64,000 nt of DNA, taken from NCBI RefSeq assembly GCF_014648635.1, contig NZ_BMRM01000001.1, forward strand, positions 806,001-870,000. Reading direction: 5' to 3'. Shown here piece by piece: positions 10,101 through 17,324 of the stretch. The notes beneath the pieces are model-generated. The model did no database searches, was not told where the DNA came from, and was given only the letters and a program-made list of their open reading frames with translations. The DNA comes from Streptomyces cinerochromogenes (GTDB taxonomy: Bacteria; Actinomycetota; Actinomycetes; Streptomycetales; Streptomycetaceae). Numbering within the stretch: the first letter of the stretch is position 1; the number at the start of each line of letters is the position of its first letter. Position numbers and translations under genes: made by a program.

Positions 10101-10759
10101 AGCGTGCCCCCGGCTCCGGCGGCCTTGCCGCCCAGCGCGGTGCTCCGGCGCCCGGTGCCGCCTCCGGTGACATCGAGTCGCCGCCCAGCTCCACCCTGCG
10201 GCTGCGGCCGGGCGCGGCGGCCCGGCAGCGCGCCGCGGCGGCACCGCCGCTGCCCCGCCTGGTGGTGGTCGTCGACGACCTGGACGCGCTGGTCTCCCCG
10301 GCACTCGGCTCACCGGGCCGGCCCGCCGCCGGGTCGGTGATACGGGCGCTGGAGGCGGTGGCCCGGGACGGCGAGCGGCTCGGGGTGCACCTGGTCGCGG
10401 CGGCCGGGACCGGGGGTCGTACGGCGGAGTCCGAGCCGGCGCGCCGGGCGGCCCTGCGGGTCACGCTGGACGACCCGCAGCCGGGGCCGGACCAGCCGGC
10501 GCCGGGCCGGGGCACGCTGGCGTCCGCGGACGGGCGGACCGTGGGCTTCCAGGGCGGCCGGGTCACGGGCCGGATCCCGCGTACCGCGACGCAGCGGCCC
10601 ACGGTCGTCCCGCTGGACTGGCAGCGCATGGGCGACCCGCCCACCCGCCGGCCCGTGCGGGAGCTGGGCAACGGCCCGACCGACCTCGCGCTGCTGGCGA
10701 GCGCGGTGGAACGGGCGGCCCGGGAGGTCGCGGCGGCGGAGGTGCCCTCCCTCCTCTGA
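7166..10759 (+). CDS. FHA-domain FtsK/SpoIIIE (EssC-like) ATPase
   Basis: The protein has 1197 residues. The ATG at 7166 (MQIRLTVVDPLG) is the start; the frame stays open far upstream only because of base composition. Order: a ubiquitin-like or FHA-like N-terminal region (1-105); an FHA domain (about 108-195) with GRSVDADV, SRLHCAV and GSTNGTTLDG; a 240-residue Gly/Pro-rich linker; a region (about 444-620) like the pre-ATPase domain of type VII secretion EssC/EccC (LWERGPG, ALGLAGPR, WLGWLPHVR); and one FtsK-type ATPase with Walker A GPAGSGRTE from residue 872 and Walker B VVVVDDLDAL near 1031. EssC/EccC proteins have membrane helices and up to three ATPase modules; here I see no membrane helix and one module. 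No ESX partner genes are nearby. It may act on phosphorylated partners of the adjacent kinases (inference). Confidence 0.85.
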   Translation: MQIRLTVVDPLGPAPQRGRATSRDVLVTAPAGTELAAVASALAGAVTGEGGAGREAGGASVVLYAGTERLDPRRSTLGEPPLVDGAVLSLGAPAAPEPHPELDDAPTRLHVVAGPDAGGVHLLHGGRITVGRSVDADVPLDDPDVSRLHCAVTVGTDGRVSVTDLGSTNGTTLDGVRVTDRPVRVPAGSLLRIGESALRVTPAGGPGIRVRTVADGEGCVRVAVGGEGSAFPSGPAGPQAPAGAGGPGGPEQGPGPAAGTVSGRDGRPGAGTAPSGAAGPDGVQHAYDAHGSAGWSAGAQEHRRGPSAVVPGQGGAPRVESRGGAPGPAAGGDTHAGRFGVGGPDGLPGAAAYGSGDTRAYGREDTPRANTSLEDAPFDDGNPRGSAPRGADSAQGARRRGLGAWARRLAGGRGEQQAGPEAYAGTAAGAPHAPASGAPRRPETWPDPAALLLTALGPGPRLWERGPGHPEALTVRLGTADRSTPDGSGLLPAVPVTAALREACALGLAGPRPRLSGLARAVLAQLAALHSPDLLEIVLISADHSRPVADRTAEWAWLGWLPHVRPGHGQDCRLLLAYDREQAAARTEELLRRLEDHAATGRTTAHPARPRDTAPAAPAAPAGPAATAAATGPRPPAGTLHGTAPHSPDAAAEAGARRPSWAKDDTGALGFAGPYTVVVVDGDPGGAALREGLARLAVAGPRAGIHVVCLAETETASPASPVTRTYEAACAVTPTFRHCGAVALLSGDVAATIQLLRVAPGGPVGPGALATVDAVSAAWAERFARALAPLRPDGPAGEHHARVATPLPRSARLLDELGLARATPASLMARWADAADDTESPGGRARAVLGAGPRGPVTVDLVADGPHLLIEGPAGSGRTELLRTVVASLAAAERPDRLAVVLLDGRDGIGAGAGRGEGLRVCTDIPHVTTHLIANDPVRMREFAQSLAAELKRRAELLGRTDFARWHAGQAVAGRMVAQRAPGSGGLAAQRGAPAPGAASGDIESPPSSTLRLRPGAAARQRAAAAPPLPRLVVVVDDLDALVSPALGSPGRPAAGSVIRALEAVARDGERLGVHLVAAAGTGGRTAESEPARRAALRVTLDDPQPGPDQPAPGRGTLASADGRTVGFQGGRVTGRIPRTATQRPTVVPLDWQRMGDPPTRRPVRELGNGPTDLALLASAVERAAREVAAAEVPSLL

Positions 10760-10781
10760 CGTCTCCGAGCGGGCCTCCGGC

Positions 10782-10826
10782 TTCTCCGACCGAGCGCGTC
10801 ATCGCGTTCTCCGAGCGAGCGCGTCA
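10782..10826. repeat. 20-bp direct repeat pair
   Basis: TTCTCCGACCGAGCGCGTCA at 10782-10801 recurs at 10807-10826 with one mismatch. The start-to-start distance is 25 bases. It lies just downstream of the FHA-FtsK gene; the role is unknown. Confidence 0.8.
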
Positions 10827-11003
10827 CCCCTCCAGGTGAACCTGTGGCCCGCGGGGGATCCGGACGCGCCGTCCGCTGTCGGAAAATCGGGACGCATACA
10901 CCCCTGGTCACGAGCCGGTCACGATGAGCCCGTGGACACCGCAGGCGCTCTTGCCCGCCCGGAGCGGCCCGGCGTACACCGGACCGCACGGGACAGAGTT
11001 CTG

Positions 11004-11075
11004 ACGTTCAACACGTTCAAGACGTTCAAGAACTTCAAGACGTTCAAGACGTTCAAGACGTTCAAGACGTTCAAC
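11004..11075. repeat. Tandem array, 8 x 9 bp (ACGTTCAAG)
   Basis: Eight head-to-tail 9-base units of the type ACGTTCAAG, with small changes in units 1, 4 and 8. The array ends 23 bases before the start of the sugar-binding lipoprotein, so it probably lies in the 5' leader or overlaps the promoter. Its base composition is far below the local G+C content. Confidence 0.92.
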
Positions 11076-11098
11076 GGAGAACGACGAACGGGGAAGTG

Positions 11099-12478
11099 AT
11101 GCGCAGCAAGAGCAGCACGTTCCGGACACACAGGGCCGTCGCCACACTCGCCGCACTGCTCGCGGGAGCCCTCGCGCTCTCCGCCTGCTCCGGCAGCGAC
11201 AACGACAAGAAGGACAACGGGGAGAAGACCGGCGGGGCCACCGGCTCCACCGTGACCCTGCCGAAGCTGAACGGCGCCAGGCTGGAGGTGGCCGCCGTCT
11301 GGACCGGCGCGGAGCAGGCCAACTTCAAGAAGGTCCTCGCCGAGTTCGAGAGGCGGACCGGCGCCAAGGTCACCTTCGTGCCCGCGCAGGACCCGATCAT
11401 CAACTTCCTCGGTTCCAAGATCGCGGGCGGTCAGCCGCCGGACGTCGCGCTGCTGCCGCAGCCCGGCGCCATCAAGCAGGCTGTCGACAAGGGCTGGGCG
11501 AAGCCCCTGAACGCCGGCGTCCAGGCCGAGCTGGCCAAGAACTACACGCAGGGCTGGCAGGACATCGGCAAGGTCGGCGGCAAGCAGTACGGCGTCTACT
11601 ACAAGGCCGCCAACAAGTCGCTGATCTGGTACAACGCCAAGGTTTTCGAGAACGCGGGCGCCCAGGAGCCGAAGACCTGGAAGGACCTGCTGACCGCCTC
11701 CCGGGCGGTGTACGACTCCGGGGTCACCCCCTTCTCCGTGGCCGGCGCCGACGGCTGGCCGCTGACCGACTGGTTCGAGAACGTGTACCTGTCCCAGGCG
11801 GGGCCGCAGAAGTACGACCAGCTGGCCCAGCACAAGATCAAGTGGACCGATCCGTCGGTGAAGCAGGCGCTGACCACGCTCGCCGGGATCTGGGGCAGGA
11901 AGGACTATCTCGCGGGCGGCCAGAAGGGCGCGCTGCAGACGGAGTTCCCGCAGTCGGTCACCCAGACCTTCACCGGCGGCGACCAGCCGAAGTCCGCGAT
12001 GGTGTACGAGGGCGACTTCGTGCAGGTGAACATCGGGGAGACCAAGGCGAAGGTGGGCACGGACGCGAAGGCGTTCCCGTTCCCGGCGGTCGGCGCGAGC
12101 GCGCCGGTGGTCTCCGGCGGTGACGCGGCGGTGATCCTGAAGGACTCGAAGGCGGCGCAGGCCCTGGCCACCTTCCTCGCCTCCCCGGACGCGGCCACGA
12201 TCCAGGCCAAGCTCGGCGGCTACCTCTCGCCGAACAAGAACGTGCCGCTCTCGGCGTACCCGAACGCGGTGCAGCAGAAGATCGCCAAGGCGCTGATCGC
12301 GTCCGGCGACGACTTCCGCTTCGACATGTCCGACCAGGCCCCGCAGGCCTTCGGCGGGACGCCCGGCAAGGGTGAGTGGAAGGACCTCCAGGACTTCCTG
12401 AAGAACCCGGGTGACGTGGCGGGCGCGCAGGCGAAGCTGGAGAAGGACGCGGCGGCGGCGTACGGGAACGGGGGCTGA
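11099..12478 (+). CDS. Sugar ABC transporter substrate-binding lipoprotein
   Basis: A basic N-terminus, hydrophobic run and lipobox LSAC, with the lipidated cysteine at residue 30 of the ATG form, mark a lipoprotein. The mature part (LEVAAVWTGAEQANFKKVLAEFERRTG...) is a family-1 sugar-binding protein, like those for alpha-glucosides. ATG at 11099 is preferred over GTG at 11096 because GGGGAAG is too close to the latter. The protein is about 459 residues long. It delivers substrate to the two permeases that follow (gap of 7 bases to the first). The sugar cannot be read from sequence. Confidence 0.92.
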   Translation: MRSKSSTFRTHRAVATLAALLAGALALSACSGSDNDKKDNGEKTGGATGSTVTLPKLNGARLEVAAVWTGAEQANFKKVLAEFERRTGAKVTFVPAQDPIINFLGSKIAGGQPPDVALLPQPGAIKQAVDKGWAKPLNAGVQAELAKNYTQGWQDIGKVGGKQYGVYYKAANKSLIWYNAKVFENAGAQEPKTWKDLLTASRAVYDSGVTPFSVAGADGWPLTDWFENVYLSQAGPQKYDQLAQHKIKWTDPSVKQALTTLAGIWGRKDYLAGGQKGALQTEFPQSVTQTFTGGDQPKSAMVYEGDFVQVNIGETKAKVGTDAKAFPFPAVGASAPVVSGGDAAVILKDSKAAQALATFLASPDAATIQAKLGGYLSPNKNVPLSAYPNAVQQKIAKALIASGDDFRFDMSDQAPQAFGGTPGKGEWKDLQDFLKNPGDVAGAQAKLEKDAAAAYGNGG

Positions 12479-12485
12479 TCCGGCC

Positions 12486-13829
12486 ATGGCGTCGGCAGCG
12501 GCGGCCGGGGCCCCACCGGGCCCCGCCGCACCCCGCAGTCGCAGGAGCGTGACCGGTACCCGCAGGACGGTGGCAGCGCTGTTCCTGCTGCCCGCGCTGG
12601 TGCTGCTCGGTGCGCTCGTGGTCTACCCGATCGGGTACTCGCTGGTCCGCAGCTTCTCCAACGCCTCCGGCGACGGTTTCGCCGGGATCGACAACTACAA
12701 GACCCTCTTCACGGACGACGGCATCCGCACGGCGCTGAAGAACAACGTCCTGTGGGTGGTGTTCGCGCCGACCGTGTCCACCGCGCTCGGTCTGGTCTTC
12801 GCGGTGCTGACCGAACGGGTGCGCTGGGGAACGGCGTTCAAGCTGGTCGTCTTCATGCCGATGGCGATCTCGATGCTGGCCGCCGGGATCATCTTCCGGC
12901 TGGTGTACGACCAGGACCCGGACAAGGGGGTCGCGAACGCGGTGTGGGTGGGCGTGCACGACACGTTCGCGCAGTCGTCGGCGTTCCCCAAGGCGCACCC
13001 GGGCCGCGACTCGCCCCTCCGTCCGGACCGGGGAGGATTCGTCACCGAGGCGGCCGTGCACGCCGGGCAGCCCGTCTTCCTGCCCCTCGTCGGCGTCGCG
13101 CCGGACCAGCTGCCGGACGGCGTGAGGAAGGCCGTCGCCGCGAAGCCGGAGCCGGGGAAGGTCACCGGCACCACCTGGCAGGACTTCACCCGCGGCAAGG
13201 GCGTCGGCAGGCTCGGCGCGCCGGACCCGTCCGAGGTCGGCTATGCCGGGATGCGGATCGAGGCGGTGAAGGACGGCACGGTGGTCGCCTCCACCAAGGC
13301 CTCCGCCGACGGCACCTTCACGCTGCCCGCGGCGGCCGACGGGGCCCGGCTCCGACTGCCCGCGAGCAACTTCAGGGAGCCGTACAACGGGGTCGACTGG
13401 CTCGGCCCGGCGCTCGTGACGCCGTCGATCATCGGGGCGTACGTGTGGATGTGGGCGGGCTTCGCGATGGTGCTGATCGCGGCCGGGCTCGCGGGCGTGC
13501 CCCGGGAGCTGCTGGAGGCGGCCCGGGTGGACGGCGCCTCCGAGTGGCAGGTGTTCCGCAAGGTCACGGTGCCGCTGCTGGCACCGGTGCTGGCGGTCGT
13601 CGTCGTCACCCTGATGATCAACGTGCTGAAGGTGTTCGACCTGGTGTTCATCATCGCGCCGGGCTCCTCCCAGGACGACGCGAACGTGCTGGCGCTGGAG
13701 CTGTACCGCAAGGGCTTCGCGGAGGGCCAGCCGGGCATCGCGAGCGCGATCTCGGTGTTCCTGCTGCTGCTGGTGATCCCGGTGATGCTGTTCAACATCC
13801 GCAGGCTGCGGCGGGAGGTGCGGCGATGA
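12486..13829 (+). CDS. Sugar ABC transporter permease with large extracytoplasmic insert
   Basis: The protein has 447 residues, about 150 more than usual for this family. Membrane segments flank the extra part. Residues about 145-298 have few hydrophobic helices and include a predicted beta-rich segment (GMRIEAVKDGTVVASTKASADGTFTL). The coupling-helix EAA motif, ELLEAARVDGAS, appears near 338-349 and would bind the ATPase. The insert falls between transmembrane segments, as the P2 loop does in MalF of E. coli, and may contact the binding protein (inference). The gene's stop lies within a 37-base direct repeat that is copied again before the next gene. Confidence 0.9.
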   Translation: MASAAAAGAPPGPAAPRSRRSVTGTRRTVAALFLLPALVLLGALVVYPIGYSLVRSFSNASGDGFAGIDNYKTLFTDDGIRTALKNNVLWVVFAPTVSTALGLVFAVLTERVRWGTAFKLVVFMPMAISMLAAGIIFRLVYDQDPDKGVANAVWVGVHDTFAQSSAFPKAHPGRDSPLRPDRGGFVTEAAVHAGQPVFLPLVGVAPDQLPDGVRKAVAAKPEPGKVTGTTWQDFTRGKGVGRLGAPDPSEVGYAGMRIEAVKDGTVVASTKASADGTFTLPAAADGARLRLPASNFREPYNGVDWLGPALVTPSIIGAYVWMWAGFAMVLIAAGLAGVPRELLEAARVDGASEWQVFRKVTVPLLAPVLAVVVVTLMINVLKVFDLVFIIAPGSSQDDANVLALELYRKGFAEGQPGIASAISVFLLLLVIPVMLFNIRRLRREVRR

Positions 13830-13924
13830 AGCCGAGCACGCGCCGGGACGGCCGGGGGTCCGGGGGTCGCCCCCCGGGAAGGCACAGCAACATCCGCAGG
13901 CTGCGGCGGGAGGTGCGGCGATGA
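13793..13924. repeat. Duplicated permease-permease junction around a GC-rich palindrome
   Basis: A 37-base sequence that ends ...GGGAGGTGCGGCGATGA occurs at 13793-13829 and again, exactly, at 13888-13924. Each copy carries a ribosome site and an ATGA stop/start overlap. The 58 bases between them hold the palindrome CCGGGGG-TCGC-CCCCCGG (13860-13877). The result is a 32-codon ORF (13826-13924, MKPSTRRDGRGSGG...) that starts in the first permease's stop and ends in the second permease's start. It looks like insertion of a repeat element with target duplication, or a slippage event, that kept translational coupling. Confidence 0.9.
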
Positions 13925-14829
13925 CGGCGACCGCCGGAAGCATCGGGAAGGCCGGCCCGGCCGGGACCGTGAAGGCCGGGCGGTCGGTCGGCTCGCGGAT
14001 CGTGGAGAAGCTGGGCGGCGGACTGGTCCGGGTGGTCCTGATCGTCGTGGGCCTGTTCTGGCTGGTGCCGACCATCGGGCTGCTCGTCTCCTCGCTACGC
14101 GCCCCGCAGGACATGAGCGGCAGCGGCTGGTGGACGGTGTTCACCAAGCCGTCCCAGCTCACCGTGGACAGCTACCAGAAGCTGCTGGAGAACCCCGACA
14201 TCACCAACTCCCTGGTGAACACGGTGCTGATCACGGTCCCGGCGACGATCCTGGTCGTGGTGATCGGGGCGCTCGCCGGGTACGCGTTCGCGTGGATGGA
14301 GTTCCCCGGCCGGGACTGGTGGTTCCTGGGGGTGGTGAGCCTGCTGGTGGTGCCCGTGCAGGTGGCGCTGATCCCGATCGCCGAACTGTTCGGCAGGCTC
14401 GGCCTGTTCGGGACGATCTTCGGGGTGATCCTGTTCCACACCGGGTTCGGTCTGCCGTTCGCGGTGTTCCTGCTGCGGAACTTCTTCGCGGAGATCCCGC
14501 GCGAGCTGCTGGAGGCGGCCCGGCTCGACGGCGCCGGCGAACTCCGGCTGTTCGCACGGGTGGTGATGCCGCTCGGCGGCCCGGCGATCGCGAGCCTCGG
14601 CATCTTCCAGTTCCTGTGGGTGTGGAACGACATGCTGGTGGCGCTGGTGTTCACCAAGTCGGGCACGCAGCCGATCACGGTCGCGCTGCAGACGCAGGTA
14701 CGGCAGTTCGGCAACAACATCGACGTCCTGGCGCCCGGCGCGTTCATCTCCATGGTGATCCCGCTGGCCGTGTTCTTCGCGTTCCAGCGGCAGTTCGTGT
14801 CCGGCGTGATGGCGGGCGCGGTCAAATAG
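13921..14829 (+). CDS. Sugar ABC transporter permease (MalG type)
   Basis: The protein has 302 residues and about six membrane segments. The EAA motif ELLEAARLDGAGELRLFARVVMPLGGPA sits in the last cytoplasmic loop. The ATG at 13921 overlaps the stop of the 32-codon linker ORF and has GGGAGG seven bases upstream. It is the last gene of the importer; a strong terminator follows at 14851. No ATP-binding subunit gene is adjacent; many Streptomyces sugar importers of this type share the MsiK ATPase encoded elsewhere (established for the group, inferred here). Confidence 0.93.
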   Translation: MTATAGSIGKAGPAGTVKAGRSVGSRIVEKLGGGLVRVVLIVVGLFWLVPTIGLLVSSLRAPQDMSGSGWWTVFTKPSQLTVDSYQKLLENPDITNSLVNTVLITVPATILVVVIGALAGYAFAWMEFPGRDWWFLGVVSLLVVPVQVALIPIAELFGRLGLFGTIFGVILFHTGFGLPFAVFLLRNFFAEIPRELLEAARLDGAGELRLFARVVMPLGGPAIASLGIFQFLWVWNDMLVALVFTKSGTQPITVALQTQVRQFGNNIDVLAPGAFISMVIPLAVFFAFQRQFVSGVMAGAVK

Positions 14830-14850
14830 CGGCAGGGCAGGGCGTTTTCG

Positions 14851-14880
14851 GCGGGGCGGGCCTTCGACGGCCCGCCCCGC
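14851..14880. terminator. Terminator of the sugar-importer operon
   Basis: GCGGGGCGGGCC and GGCCCGCCCCGC make a perfect 12-base stem around TTCGAC, 21 bases after the permease stop codon. Confidence 0.85.
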
Positions 14881-14985
14881 TGCCGTTCACCGGGTGTCCC
14901 CCGAATGCCGTACCGGCCGTAACCAAGTCACTCCACCGGCCGTTCCCGGGCAGAACGCCCGCGCCGACCGACCCATGGATGTCCC

Positions 14986-17199
14986 TTGCCCAGGTTCAGT
15001 GTCATTGTCCCCGCGTACAAGGTCCAGGCGTATCTTCCCGCGTGCCTGGACTCGGTGCTCTCGCAGTCGTACCCCGATCTGGAGCTGATCGCCGTGGACG
15101 ACTGCTCCCCCGACGCCTGCGGCGCCCTCATCGACGAGTACGCGGCCCGCGACGCCCGCGTGAAGCCCGTGCGCCTGGCCGAGAACCAGGGACTCGGCCG
15201 CGCCCGGAACGCGGGGATCGCCGAGGCGAGCGGCGACTACCTGGTCTTCCTGGACAGCGACGACACCCTCACCCCGGACGCGCTGCGGGCCGTCGCCGAC
15301 CGGCTCAAGGAGACCGGCGACCCGGACGTGCTGGTCTTCGACTACGCGCGCACCTACTGGGACGGCCGCGAGGTGCGCAACCAGCTCGCCGCCCAGCTCA
15401 CCGAGCAGGGCCCGGCGCCGTTCCGGCTGGAGGACCGGCCGGGGCTGCTGCGGGTGCTGATGGTGGCCTGGAACAAGGCGTACCGGCGGGAGTTCGTCGC
15501 CGAGCACGGCTTCCGGTTCCCGCCGGGCTACTACGAGGACACCCCCTGGACCTTCCCGGTGCTGCTGACCGCCGGTTCGCTCGCCACCCTGGACCGGGTG
15601 TGCGTGCACTACCGGCAGCGCCGGCAGGGCAGCATCCTCGGCACCACCAGCCGCAAGCACTTCGACCTGTTCGAGCAGTACGACCGGGTGTTCGCGTACG
15701 TCGAGGAGCGGCCCGAACTCGCGCGGTGGCGCCCGGAGTTGTTCCGCCGGATGGTCGACCACTACGCGACGGTGTTCACCAAGCGGGGCCGGCTGCCGCG
15801 CGGCAGCCACGGCGAGTTCCTGCGCCGGGCCCGCGCCCACTACCGCCGCTACCGGGTGCCGGGGGCGCGCCTCAGGCTGCGGCACACCCTGGTCCGCTTC
15901 GGGCTGCACCGCACCTTCCGGGCGCTCCAGCTGGCCGCGGCCGTCCGCCGGCGGACGGCGAAGGCCGCGGTGCGGCTGGTCCGCGCCCTGCGCGCCGGCG
16001 CCCTCCGGCTGCACTACGGCATCCAGCTGCGGCTGCCGCTGCGCCCGGACCGGGCGGTGTTCACCGCCGAGGAGGGGTACGGCGATCCGGCCGCGCTGGA
16101 GGAGGCGTTCCGGGCGCTCGTGCCGCGGGTGAGCACGGCGTGGATCGCCCGGCCCGGGCAGGAGCGGGCGGTGCCGCCGGGCCCGCGCCGGCTGCGGCCC
16201 GGAACGGCCGACTACTGGTCGGCGCTGGCCCGCTCCCGCTACCTGGTCGCCGACACGGCCTTCGAGCGGCGGCTGCGCAAACGCCCCGGACAGGTCTTCG
16301 TGCAGACCCAGCAGGGCACCCCGCTCGGGCACGCGGGTCTCGACCTGCTGGAGCGCCCGGCGGCGGCCCGCGGCCTGGACTGCGCGGCGCTGCTGCGGAG
16401 CGTCGACCAGTGGGACTACGTGCTGTCCGGGAACCGGCACGCCACCCTGACCTGGGAGCGGGTCCACCCGGGCGGCTACACCACGCTGGAGTACGGGCTG
16501 CCCCGCAACGACGCCCTCCAGCGGGCGACCGCGGCGGACGTGGCCCGGGTGCGCTCGTCGCTGGGCGTCCCGGAGGGGGCGGTGGCGATCCTGTACGCGC
16601 CCGCCCGCCGCGACCACCTGCGCACCCAGCGCCCGCTGCTCGACCTGGAGCGGATCCTGCGCCGCCTCGGCCCGCGCTTCGTGGTCCTGGCCCGCACCCC
16701 CGTCCCCGTCCGGGGCACCCGGATCATCGACGTCTCCGGCCACCCGGACACGGCCGCGCTCTGCCTCGCCTCGGACGCGCTGCTCACCGACTACGCGCCG
16801 GTGATGTTCGACTACGCGGGCCTCGACCGGCCGATCGTGGTGCACACCGAGGACTGGGCGGCGTACGAGGCGGTCCGCGGCGCCTACGTCGACCTGCGGG
16901 AGTTCCCGCCGGGCGCGGTGGCGCGCAGCGAGGACGAGCTGATCGACATCTTCGCCACCGGCCACTGGTGCGGCTCGCGCTCGGCGCAGCTGCGGGCGGC
17001 GTTTAGGGAACGGTTCTGCCCGTGGGACGACGGGCGGGCCGCGGAGCGGGTCGTACGGCGGGTGGTACTGGGCGAGACCGAGCCGGCCCCGGTGGTGCCG
17101 CTGGCGGAGCGCGCCCCGGCGCCGGCGGCCTGTGCGCGGTCGCCGCTGGCCACCGTGCCGCAACCTTCCGGCCCCCTCCCCGTCACCGAGAGCCACTGA
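14986..17199 (+). CDS. GT-A glycosyltransferase / TagF-like fusion, QGT type (paralog 1)
   Basis: The protein has 737 residues. The N-terminal GT2/GT-A domain (about 1-330) has VDDCSPDACG and the metal-binding DSDD at 90-93. The C-terminal part (about 390-715) resembles CDP-glycerol glycerophosphotransferases (TagF/TagB). In that part the usual catalytic HGT is QGT (Q443, context QTQQGTPLG), and the phosphate-binding TDYSS is TDYAP (A604, P605), so this copy diverges at two key sites. The TTG start at 14986 is supported by alignment of MPRFSVIVP with paralogs that use ATG or GTG. It is the first of three tandem paralogs and probably works on a teichoic-acid-like wall polymer. Confidence 0.85.
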   Translation: MPRFSVIVPAYKVQAYLPACLDSVLSQSYPDLELIAVDDCSPDACGALIDEYAARDARVKPVRLAENQGLGRARNAGIAEASGDYLVFLDSDDTLTPDALRAVADRLKETGDPDVLVFDYARTYWDGREVRNQLAAQLTEQGPAPFRLEDRPGLLRVLMVAWNKAYRREFVAEHGFRFPPGYYEDTPWTFPVLLTAGSLATLDRVCVHYRQRRQGSILGTTSRKHFDLFEQYDRVFAYVEERPELARWRPELFRRMVDHYATVFTKRGRLPRGSHGEFLRRARAHYRRYRVPGARLRLRHTLVRFGLHRTFRALQLAAAVRRRTAKAAVRLVRALRAGALRLHYGIQLRLPLRPDRAVFTAEEGYGDPAALEEAFRALVPRVSTAWIARPGQERAVPPGPRRLRPGTADYWSALARSRYLVADTAFERRLRKRPGQVFVQTQQGTPLGHAGLDLLERPAAARGLDCAALLRSVDQWDYVLSGNRHATLTWERVHPGGYTTLEYGLPRNDALQRATAADVARVRSSLGVPEGAVAILYAPARRDHLRTQRPLLDLERILRRLGPRFVVLARTPVPVRGTRIIDVSGHPDTAALCLASDALLTDYAPVMFDYAGLDRPIVVHTEDWAAYEAVRGAYVDLREFPPGAVARSEDELIDIFATGHWCGSRSAQLRAAFRERFCPWDDGRAAERVVRRVVLGETEPAPVVPLAERAPAPAACARSPLATVPQPSGPLPVTESH

Positions 17200-17324
17200 A
17201 CACCGTTGGTCCTTCCGGGAGTTCCCATGCCCCTCGGCTCGACGCGGCCCACCCCGAGCCGGCCGTCCACCTGGCGTCCGGCGGGACGGCCCGGCCGCGT
17301 CCGCAAGACGACAGAAAGAACAGA

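Larger units (their letters stand above)
10760..11098. other. Repeat-bearing upstream region of the sugar-importer operon
   Basis: This 339-base region holds a 20-base direct repeat pair (10782-10826) and a 9-base tandem array (11004-11075), listed separately. The frame 10836-11099 stays open and would encode a T-F-K repeat peptide, but it looks like a by-product of the array. The importer promoter must lie upstream of or within the array. Confidence 0.4.

Noticed and set aside
3824..10759. A 2311-codon open frame on the plus strand
   Set aside because: Its first half is antisense to two kinase genes and prfB and has no domain sense; only the part from 7166 is the FHA-FtsK gene. Long shadow frames are normal at this G+C content.
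10836..11099. An 87-codon ORF with T-F-K repeats ahead of the sugar-binding gene
   Set aside because: The frame is open because of the 9-base array; no ribosome site and no coding-like third-position pattern in its first part.
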